Made by a program: the position numbers and the translations under genes. DNA of 64,000 bases from NCBI RefSeq assembly GCF_902459465.1, contig NC_047063.1, positions 20,735,685-20,799,684 on the forward strand. Direction: 5' to 3'. Positions 47,290 through 56,895 of the stretch are shown here, piece after piece (positions within the stretch are counted from its first letter, which is position 1; each line of letters begins with the position of its first letter). Below the pieces are notes generated by a model, which made no database searches, was not told the DNA's origin, and saw only the letters and a program-made list of their open reading frames with translations. Source of the DNA: Asterias rubens. Its lineage: Eukaryota; Echinodermata; Asteroidea; Forcipulatida; Asteriidae.

Positions 47290-47419
47290 AGGACAAGATC
47301 TTGAGGACATCGAATGGTAAGAGAAGATCTAACCCAGTTATCTCCTCATTATTTTCTGCAGGAAGTTCGACTATGTACTTGCTGATGTTGTCAACTTGTG
47401 TTATTATGGTGATTGTCAA
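47290..47419 (-). CDS. Possible short exon, uncertain
   Basis: On the - strand an AACCAG acceptor-like site is followed by an open frame reading Ile-Thr-Gln-Val-Asp-Asn-Ile-Ser ... Leu-Leu-Pro-Phe-Asp-Val-Leu-Lys-Ile-Leu, which looks protein-like rather than random. A CTT|GTAGAA donor is possible at about 47288. No partner exon was found. Similarity to GAIN-type helical sequence is only an impression. Confidence 0.22.
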
Positions 47420-47454
47420 CAGTTTCTGGTTAATTATTTCCCCTGTGTGGCATA

Positions 47455-48640
47455 TTGGTCGTGTCCAGTGATGCCTCTTTGTTAGGATCGGATCTCATAT
47501 TGGTCGTGTCCAGTGATGCCTCTTTGTTAGGATCGGATCTCATATTGGTCGTGTCCAGTGATGCCTCTTTGTTAGGATCGGATCTCATATTGGTCGTGGC
47601 CAGTGATGCCTCTTTGTTAGGATCGGATCTCATATTGGTCGTGTCCAGTGATGCCTCTTTGTTAGGATCGGATCTCATATTGGTCGTGGCCAGTGATGCC
47701 TCTTTGTTAGGATCGGATCTCATATTGGTCGTAGCCAGTGATGCCTCTTTGTTAGGATCGGATCTCATATTGGTCGTGTCCAGTGATGCCTCTTTGTTAG
47801 GATCGGATCTCATATTGGTCGTGGCCAGTGATGCCTCTTTGTTAGGATCGGATCTCATATTGGTCGTGTCCAGTGATGCCTCTTTGTTAGGATCGGATCT
47901 CATATTGGTCGTGTCCAGTGATGCCTCTTTGTTAGGATCGGATCTCATATTGGTCGTGGCCAGTGATGCCTCTTTGTTAGGATCGGATCTCATATTGGTC
48001 GTGGCCAGTGATGCCTCTTTGTTAGGATCGGATCTCATATTGGTCGTGGCCAGTGATGCCTCTTTGTTAGGATCGGATCTCATATTGGTCGTGTCCAGTG
48101 ATGCCTCTTTGTTAGGATTGGATCTCATATTGGTCGTGGCCAGTGATGCCTCTTTGTTAGGATCGGATCTCATATTGGTCGTGGCCAGTGATGCCTCTTT
48201 TTTTAGGATCGGATCTCATATTGGTCGTGTCCAGTGATGCCTCTTTGTTAGGATCGGATCTCATATTGGTCGTGGCCAGTGATGCCTCTTTTTTTAGGAT
48301 CGGATCTCATATTGGTCGTGGCCAGTGATGCCTCTTTGTTAGGATCGGATCTCATATTGGTCGTGTCCAGTGATGCCTCTTTGTTAGGATCGGATCTCAT
48401 ATTGGTCGTGTCCAGTGATGCCTCTTTGTTAGGATCGGATCTCATATTGGTCGTGTCCAGTGATGCCTCTTTGTTAGGATCGGATCTCATATTGGTCGTG
48501 GCCAGTGATGCCTCTTTGTTAGGATCGGATCTCATATTGGTCGTGTCCAGTGATGCCTCTTTGTTAGGATCGGATCTCATATTGGTCGTGGCCAGTGATG
48601 CCTCTTTGTTAGGATCGGATACCATTTCATTTGGACGCAA
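47455..48640 (+). repeat. 45-bp minisatellite, about 26 copies
   Basis: The unit TTGGTCGTGTCCAGTGATGC plus CTCTTTGTTAGGATCGGATCTCATA repeats every 45 bp with very few changes. The main variant is GTGTCC or GTGGCC. Two units have an extra T (about 48195-48204 and 48289-48297). As 45 is divisible by three, both strands stay open as 15-residue peptide repeats. Confidence 0.95.
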
Positions 48641-48669
48641 TGTTCAGGGGAAGTCTCAACATTGACAAG

Positions 48670-49405
48670 CTCTACATTGACATGTTTAATTTATTAAAAC
48701 GTCATAAAACAAATTATAACATGAAATTGTGTTAACATCTGAACCGGTTTGGTCAGATCTAGCCCAGATAGTATCATCGATTGGCCCAGACCAAGCCAGG
48801 GCTTGTGACCTCTGAAGGGCCAGATTGTCATGGTTAGCTCGGACGTATATGTTTTTATTATTGGAATTGTTAACCCGTAAAACTTGCCCGTACAATGCGT
48901 CTTTAATAGACCAAGCATTGTAAAACAAGCACATTAATTTGATCGGCAGCCATTTTAAGATTTAATGTGGCTCTCTATACCAAATGATCAAATTTGGTTT
49001 TTTAATCATTTTATTAGGTTCAAATATTTGATCCTGAAAACATGGGTATAGGCACCAACACCAAGTTTCTGTGAGGCTCGTAGACCGACATAATTATGGG
49101 CAAAAATGCTTTTGATTGGAGGCCATTTTGCAATTCAAAATTGCCGCCTTAACCAAATGAGTTTTTTTTTTCTTATTGGGTTCATTGACCCTGAAAACAC
49201 AAGTATTTTTTAGACACTAACACCAAGTCTCAATGACTCTCACATATCGAGAAATAAGACACAACCGAATATATGGAGTTCAAACCTGTGAAAGTTTGCC
49301 TAAATCAAATTATTTGTCATCCACACATTATTCTTTATTTTGGATGTAAGAACCGAAACCAAGCCGTTGTGTCCCCCACCCTCCTAGGTTTTTACATACA
49401 AATTG
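48670..49405. other. Non-coding stretch
   Basis: No gene supported. Two similar blocks ending in CCTGAAAACA and ACCAAGT.T (around 49020-49075 and 49185-49235) hint at an old internal duplication. Confidence 0.35.
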
Positions 49406-49406
49406 A

Positions 49407-49528
49407 TTTAAAGACAATGGACACTATTGGTAATTGTCAAAGACCAGTCTTCTCATTTGGTGTATCTCAACATATGCATAACATTACAAACCTGTGAAAA
49501 TTTGAGCTCGATTGGTCGTCAAAGTTGC
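49407..49528 (+). mobile_element. Left part of a split ~400-bp palindromic MITE
   Basis: TTTAAAGACAATGGACACTATTGG to GGTCGTCAAAGTTGCG. The remaining part of the consensus resumes at 54745. Confidence 0.8.
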
Positions 49529-49922
49529 GGCACGGCCCTGTTTTGGTAAAACGATGTAGCTAAAAAAAAACAATTTCAAGAAAATAGGTTTCAAGTTGAA
49601 ATAATTGCCTTTTTATTTCAGAATATTGGATTGTCATTTTTTAAAGTTTTTCACTAATCTAACAATTAAAAATAAGTTTCCATATTTTATTATAAGTTTT
49701 TGAACATTATTGAAGGAACTGTGACAGTTTATTCAAAGATACATCATTTCACCGAAATAATGTACCCTCACAGGAAAGCGTATCTCGTCAAACTGATGCA
49801 TAACAATGGTACACTGAAAAGCCTTTGGAATGTTGATTAATTTGCTAAAATGGTGTATGTCAGAGAGATACACCATTTTACCATATTTTTAGTTTGTAAA
49901 ATAAGTGTAAGTGTGACATACA

Positions 49923-51494
49923 TCTTTTTAGCTGTTCCGATCCAGTCGGAACAGCTATTGTTTTCGTCGAGATTTTTATTATTTTTATTATTATTAGCTG
50001 TTCCGATCCAGTCGGAACAGCTATTGTTTTCGTCGAGATTTTTATTATTTTTATTATTATTATTATTCTTTGTTTCTCCCTAAATCCCATAGTGTTTGTA
50101 CACGTTTTTGTGGCAGCCTAATCTCCTAAACCATAATACGAAAGAGTGAGCTTATTATACCAAATTGAAGCTTAGAACATAAGCTTAATTCTTATCGTAA
50201 AACATGTAAAAAAAATTAATTTATAAGCCTTAATTAAGCTTGTGAATATTTAATTAGCAAACCTAGTTAACACCATATCTCAAAAATTAGACCGCCGATC
50301 CTGAAACTTTTTTCAGCTATACACTAGTCAGGTCCTGTTAATTTGATTTCCGACATAAAATTCTGGACGACGTCACCATGACGTCATGTAATGCACGTTT
50401 TGTGTCTGTGCACAAACACAATGGCTCTTCAAATCTATACTTTAAACTGGTCAAAAACACAATAACATCTACATAATTTATTTGTTAGTTTCCTAAATAT
50501 TATATTATGTGTAGAAAAATACACTGATTCTAATAAGAATTGTTTCAGTCCATAAAAGCAATCAATGTTCGTCTAGTAATTAATTAATCAATTAGAATCT
50601 TGGCATCATGGATACAACGTAGTACTTCATAAATTGGGTGCAGTCACTTTCATTGCAACATTTAGACATTTCTATGGTTCTTGTAACACACTGCGAACCT
50701 GTATGGGTTGAGGACTCTCGGGGAGAGTCTGAGAAGACGATGTCGTGATGTTTGCATCTTTAATTTGTTTTTGAAAAATGGCAACTAGTAACTATTTAAC
50801 CACATGACCCTCATTTGCATATTCAATCAGAAAATCTTTGCAGCACCATATCTCAAGAAGTATACAGCCGATTTTAAGACTGTTTGTTGCTAAAGACTCT
50901 TTGGGGATTGGAGATTAATTTTGAAAAATCGTGACCTCAAGTTGACCCCTACTTCCGGGTCGACCGGAAGTGGGACCATATCTCAAGAACTATACAACAG
51001 ATTATAAAACTTTTTTCAGTTATAAACTCCTTGGACATTCAAGATTAGTTTGAAACACATTTGACCCCATGTTGACCTTTACTTCCGGGTCGACCGGAAG
51101 TGGGCCCATATCTCAAGAAGTACAAAGCCAATGTTCAAACTTCAGTTATAGACTCTAAGGCAATAAATATTAACTTTTGAAAACTGTGACCCTATGTTGA
51201 CCTCTACTTCTGGTTCTACCGGAAGTGGGACTATATATCAAGATCTTCACAACCGATTGCTTTAACTTTTTCAGTTATAGACTCCTTGGCATTGCAGATT
51301 AGTCTTTGGTAGCTGTGGGCCCATTTTGACCTTTACTTGCGGGTCAACCAGGAAGTGTGACCTAATACCAAGACCTACACAACTTTTTTGAAACTTTTTT
51401 TTCCAGTTATATATTCCTTGGGCAATGAAGCACATAATCCAAGCAAAACAACACGGAACAGCTTCGTGTTTGTTCACAAACACTTAATGTCTAG
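49923..51494 (+). mobile_element. Helitron-like non-autonomous element, copy 2
   Basis: Possible 5' end A|TCTTTTTAGCTGTTCC. A 66-bp block with AGCTGTTCCGATCCAGTCGG is duplicated at 49931 and 49997. About 130-bp internal modules carry ACTTCCGGGTCGACCGGAAGT. The 3' end is the GTGTTTGTTCACAAACAC hairpin, seven bases, then CTAG followed by T, as known for Helitrons. No protein is encoded. Confidence 0.6.
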
Positions 51495-54400
51495 TTATTA
51501 TTATTATTATTCTTTGTTTCTCCCTAAGGCGCCTTGTCAAAACGTCCAAGCTGATCCATTCCGCGTGCATTCTGCGGGAGTCCGCGGATTTTTGTAACAA
51601 AAGAACCCGTAGCAACCGGGAAGGTCCACGGCCACGACGGCTCATTTACATGTCAATAAACATGAATATTCCGGCGGCTCTGCGGAGCGACCGGTCAGCT
51701 ATTGTGAAGCCAAGCTTATTTAAATATCAATAAGCATGATCATACGGCGGCTCCGCGGACCGGCTGCCGGCGGAACCGCGGAGGAACCCAGGTGGTGAAC
51801 AATGGCTTTACCTTTGCATGGCAAAAGCAAACTAAGGGTGTGTAAAGCCATTTTCTCGTACGAGTGATTTTTAAGGCTTGGTTACATGACCGAAACATGT
51901 GAATTGTAGAAATGGTTTGTTTAGGCAGGTCTATGGACCACATTAATTATTTTGCTTTTGTTTCTCCTAGCCCATCTGGAAGTATTTGTTGTATTTTCAT
52001 CTAATGTTGAAATGGCAGAATAAGTAATAATAATAATAAATAATCTTAGTAATAATAATAATAATAATAATTTCCATATTTTGGAGCAAGGTCAAAACAT
52101 CCTTTCTCTGTGACTACCACGCCGTTTCATAGTGTTTCGCTATAATAGAAAACCTGACTTCCCAAACAATGCATCGTAGCCTCCCCCATACCCATGTATC
52201 GATCACTGTATCAATGACCCATCCACAACGTATTATGCAAAACTACCGCTAAACTGCAGTTCATCCTAAATAAAATTTAAACACCAAACAATTACATGAT
52301 GGTCCAACGTGTGTAATGCACAAATTAATGTTTTAATTCGGCCTCTGGCCGCGAAAACCTTTTATTGTGAATAAACCATTAAAATGATCGGAATTGGCAG
52401 CCAGTGCAAACTTGTTTTTACAAAATTAAACTTTTATTAACTAGGGTGGCAAATATTTTACATCGAATCAAACTTGTTTTTTTTTATAGTAAGGGATTTA
52501 TTTGGTGATGACGTACTCATAAAGTGATTAACATTTTGAGTTGTTTAGCCGGGACTCAACATATTGTGCCTTTTCAAAAATACAAGCCTCGTGAATGCCT
52601 GTTTGATGCCTGTTGAATGCCTCTGGAATGTTGAGGTTCAAAGTCGCCGATTTGGTTGACTATAATGTCTAAACATGTAGCTGGCGATTATCACGTGAGC
52701 AGGATGGTCGGCTGGCACTACCAACGTGCGTGGTGCAATGATCTTGTCGGTGCAGCCTGTCCGCTTCCAGGACGATGGTACTCACTAGTTGAAAATGTAC
52801 CATTCTGGGAGAGCACGGCCGGTCCGCGTCCAAGCCGCTGATATTCATGACCTGAAAATACAACTTGTTTATTCATGAGACTTATTGTTATACCAACAAT
52901 AGCGCCCGGCATGGATAGCTCATTAACTTCGCCGCGCTTCAACGCACATGGCCGTTCTTCCGCGGACTGTCCGAGGTCCTTAGCAACGGCGGTATTTGCT
53001 GTCCAGTCCGCAGACTGTCAGCGGAGGAACGTCCGGGACGTTTTGACAAGGCGCCTAAATCCCATAGTGTTTGTACACGTTTTTGCGGCAGCCTAATCTC
53101 CTAAACCATAATACGAAAGAGTAAGTTTATTATACCAAATTGAAGCTTAGAACATAAGCTTAATTCTTATCGTAAAAAATGTAAAAAATTTTAATTAATA
53201 AGCCTTAATTAAGCTTGTGAATATTTAATTAGCAAACCTAGTTAACACCATATCTCAAAAATTAGACCGCCGATCCTGAAACTTTTTTCAGCTATACACT
53301 AGTCAGGTCCTGTTGATGTGATTTCCGACATAAAATTCTGGACGACGTCACCATGACGTCATGTAATGCACGTTTTGTGTCTGTGCACAAACACAATGGC
53401 TCTTCAAATCTATACTTTAAACTGGTCAAAAACACAATAACTTCTAAATAATTTATTTGTTAGTTTCCTAAATATCATATTATGTGTAGAAAAATACACT
53501 GATTCTAATAAGATTTGTTTCAGTCCATAAAAGCAATCAATGTTCGTCTATTAATTAATTAATCAATTAGAATCTTGGCATCATGGGTACAACGTAGTAC
53601 TTCATAAATTGGGTGCAGTCACTTTCATTGCAATGTTTAAACATCTCTATGATGGGTTGAGGACTCTTGGGGAGAGTCTGAGAAGACGATGTCGTGATGT
53701 TTGCATCTTTAATTTGTTTTTGAAAAATGGCAACTAGTAACTAATTAACCACATGACCCTCATTTGCATATTCAATCAGAAAATCTTTGCAGCACCATAT
53801 CTCAAGAAGTATACAGCCGATTTTAAGACTGTTTGTTGCTAAAGACTCTTTGGGGATTGGAGATTAATTTTGAAAAATCGTGACCTCAAGTTGACCTCTA
53901 CTTCCGGGTCAACCGGAAGTGGGACCATATCTCAAGAACTATACAACAGATTATAAAACTTTTTTCAGTTATAAACTCCTTAGGCATAAAATATAACTTT
54001 TGACAAACCGTGACCTCAAGTTGGCCTCTACTTCCGGGTCAACCGGAAGTGGGACCATATCTCATGAAATATACAACCGATTTTCAAACTTTTTTCAGTT
54101 ATAGACTCCTTGGACATTCAAGATTAGTTTGAAACACATTTGACCCCATATTGACCTTTACTTCCGGGTCGACCGGAAGTGGGCCAATATCTCAAGAAGT
54201 ACAAAGCCAATGTTCAAACTTCAGTTATAGACTCTAAGGCAATAAATATTAACTTTGAAAAACTGTGACCCTATGTTGACCTCTACTTCTGGGCAACCGG
54301 AAGTGGGACTATATATCAAGATCTTCACAACCGATTGCTTAAACTTTTTCAGTTATAGACTCCTTGGCATTGCAGATTAGTCTTTGGTAGCTGTGGGCCC

Positions 54401-54571
54401 ATTTTGACCTTTACTTGTGGGTCAACCGGGAAGTGTGACCTAATACCAAGAGCTACACAACTTTTTTGAAACTTTTTTTCCAGTTATATATTCCTTGGGC
54501 AATGAAGCACATAATCAAAGCAAAACATCACGGAACAGCTTCGTGTTTGTTCACAAACACTTAATGTCTAG
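51495..54571 (+). mobile_element. Helitron-like element, copy 3 (tandem to copy 2, interrupted)
   Basis: Starts with the ATTATT...CTTTGTTTCTCCCTAA head directly after copy 2's CTAG, is interrupted at 51528-53055, and continues to the same hairpin plus CTAG end (54568-54571). Identity to copy 2 is high. It has more of the CTTCCGGGTC modules (about 53900, 54030 and 54160). Confidence 0.6.
51528..53055. mobile_element. 1.53-kb PIF/Harbinger-like non-autonomous DNA transposon
   Basis: Terminal inverted repeats GGCGCCTTGTCAAAACGTCC, flanked on both sides by TAA (51525-51527 and 53056-53058). The intact sister copy reads CCCTAAATCCC here, so the target duplication is visible. Subterminal CCGCGGA-rich repeats occur. 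No transposase frame is seen. The TAA duplication fits the PIF/Harbinger TWA rule. Confidence 0.82.
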
Positions 54572-54744
54572 TTTGTGAATTAAAGTCACAAACTTTGAGT
54601 TGTACAGTTCAACATACAGTTTGTATCTTCTGAACCACTCATCGGTTGACGATAAGATTTTCAGAATCGGAAAGAGCGCCCTCACTTTACTGTGAGATGG
54701 CTTTATCTCAAAATTTCAAAAAAATGACTTACATCGTTTCACCA

Positions 54745-55003
54745 CTATGAAAGAAAAAAAAACACCCTTATCACACAAAGTTGTGTGCGTTCAGATGCTT
54801 GATTACGAGACCTCAAATTTTAAACTTGAGGTCTCGAAATCAAATTCGTGGAAAATTACTTCTTACTCGAAAACTACGTCACTTCAGAGGGGGCTGTTTC
54901 TCACAAAGTTTTATACTATCAACCTCTCCCCATTACTCATTACCAAGTGAGGTTTTATGCTGATAATTATTTTGAATAATTACCAATAGTGTCCACCTTT
55001 AAT
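54745..55003 (+). mobile_element. Right part of the split ~400-bp palindromic MITE
   Basis: ATGAAAGAAAAAAAAACACCC, the GACCTCAAATTTTAAACTTGAGGTC hairpin region and CCAATAGTGTCCACC complete the copy that begins at 49407. Confidence 0.82.
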
Positions 55004-55540
55004 ATTAGTTCACTCTATATGGAATGTTTCACAAAGACAAATTGTTTGTGAACTACATTTTATAATAGCGAAATAATCAGCAGCAAGCTGTCAGACTGGA
55101 CATTAAGCATCTGCCCTGTACAATACCTTAACTATAGTTTACACATTGTTAAAATATTGGTTTTACTGTCACGGCCACAACGACAAAGCTTTATCGTACA
55201 CTTGCCCGTTGTACCCTTTTTAGACTTTACTCAAGTCCCAATACAGTGATAATCCTTTTGTTTTTTAGTCCCATCGCCTGACGCAAGAAAACTGTTGCGC
55301 TGCAGCCATCCCCAACCTCTGTGTTTCCTAGTTGGCACAATAATTATGCGTTAGGGACCTCTCGCACGAGAACTGGGCTTGAATCAAGTCTATCATACCC
55401 TTGGCCAACATGAACATCAACTCGGCGGCTTATTAAACTCTTTAATGATACATCAAAGCCGCGAGGTCACTTGATCATTCGAGATTAAGCCTACATGATT
55501 GTCAGTTTAATGAACAAAGAATACCCACATATAAGCCTAT

Positions 55541-55936
55541 AGACCGTATGAATTGACGTCATCCAGCCGCCATCTTAGTAGCCTTGTCCAAGGCTCTCTA
55601 CGCGCAAGCACCGGCGCGCTCTGACTTCACGAAATGCACAGATACTATACGAGGCTCTGATCCGGCCTCGTTTTGTAACCTCGTTGAAACCTCGAAAGCC
55701 ATGCTTCGACCCCGCGGTATCAAGGGTGCCCTGCGGTATAGTATCGTGAAGTCAGAGCGGGCCGGTGCTTGCGTAAAGAGCCTTGGACAAGGCTACCATC
55801 TTAGAGAAAAACGGTGACGAAACAATTGAGACGCACAGATTTGTACGCGCGGCGCACAGTATTGGCCAATGAACAACCTCCTTTTGACCTCTAGGTGAGG
55901 GCGCCCAACTGAAATGACGTCATATGCATAAGGTCT
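55541..55936. mobile_element. MITE with AGACC/GGTCT ends, interrupted by a second MITE
   Basis: AGACCGTATGAATTGACGTCA and TGACGTCATATGCATAAGGTCT face each other, flanked by AT. Parts of it recur at 59085-59151 and 59481-59575 around another insertion. Confidence 0.65.
55579..55795. mobile_element. 217-bp MULE-like MITE with 9-bp target duplication
   Basis: TAGCCTTGTCCAAGGCTCT and AGAGCCTTGGACAAGGCTA ends, then GCAAGCACCGGC arms. CCATCTTAG flanks both sides (55570-55578 and 55796-55804). A 9-bp duplication is typical of Mutator-like elements. A partial relative is at 59950-60223. Confidence 0.85.
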
Positions 55937-56329
55937 ATAAGCCATTGTGAAATCATTTTAATTATGGTGGACATAATCAATACTATTTTAGTTTGGGTAA
56001 ATTTGTCTGTGTACACCCCCATCCATTCAATGCACTGCTATTGTATCCACTTAAAACTATCACATACCACAATAAAGGCAGATAGCCTGACATGTTGTGA
56101 AAAGGTTTTATTTTGTGGAGATACTTAGCCTAGTATAAAAACAAATGTTTAGTATTACCCTAACACGGTAAGTCTGCTGCCACCAAGTGTCACCAAAAGT
56201 CATCCATTCGAGCGACAGAGAAGTTGGACTTTTGTTTTTATTCGCAAGGATAAAGACACGTATTTGTTTTACGGAACCAGTGATTTCATTGGATAAACCA
56301 ACAGTGACGTAAAGCTTTCTTTAACGTGG

Positions 56330-56400
56330 TGGGTTTTATTCACGACCGGGTCTCGAACCCACTTCTGCTGATCAAACCGCTAGGCCATAACTTGCCAAGC
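56330..56400 (-). repeat. tRNA-like SINE fragment, - strand
   Basis: CGGGTCTCGAACCCACTTCT is a B-box on the - strand, with GATCAAACCGCTAGGCCA as the A-box side. Confidence 0.4.
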
Positions 56401-56508
56401 GTGATACAAGTTGGTGTTTGTCTATGTGCTACCGATTAACGCCATGGGTTGGATGACTATCTGTAGGGTTTGAAACTTTGCATGGTGGAAATAAGATATA
56501 GAAGAGTT

Positions 56509-56612
56509 TGCGGTAACACCATGTAATAACTATCTCTAAATGAGTTGGGGTGGTTCTGAAAAGAACCGTTGGATTAACCCGACGTTTCTGATCGTCTTCT
56601 GGAGACGATATA
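56509..56612 (-). repeat. GAGCAGAGTATACTG hairpin-family fragment
   Basis: TTTGCGGTAACACCATGTAAT is also at about 428-441, and GTTCTGAAAAGAACC, CGACGTTTCTGATCGTC and TTCTGGAGACGA follow in the family order. Confidence 0.5.
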
Positions 56613-56895
56613 TTATTTATCGAAATTACTTCATATTAGAAATTCTTGAATCGTAATGTGTGCACACCAGACTTTTGTTTTAAACAATTTTACGAAGAGA
56701 TAACAATTCTCCAAATATATTAGTGGCATAACGGTGGGGTTTTTTGTTTATAGATAAAGTGACAAATACATTAAATGTTAGCTGTGAGTATTGCATGTAC
56801 TTACATTTGCTTTTAACGCGTTAAGGAAACACAATCACGCACTTTAACGGGTGCCAACGTATAAATACACACGAGACTTTAAAAGTCTATTACAG

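Larger units (their letters stand above)
49529..54744. mobile_element. 5.2-kb composite insertion splitting a MITE
   Basis: Near the left end GGTAAAACGATGTAGCTAAAA faces, at the right end, the complement of TGACTTACATCGTTTCACC, suggesting an inverted-repeat element. It contains two tandem Helitron-like copies, the second with its own insertion. Confidence 0.6.

Noticed and set aside
47455-48640. CRISPR-like array or protein-coding gene
   Set aside because: The repeats are contiguous with no unique spacers, so it is not CRISPR. Open frames on both strands follow from a period divisible by three, so no gene is called.
55584-55817. 77-codon open frame on the + strand
   Set aside because: It lies almost wholly inside the MULE-like MITE and its composition follows the palindrome.
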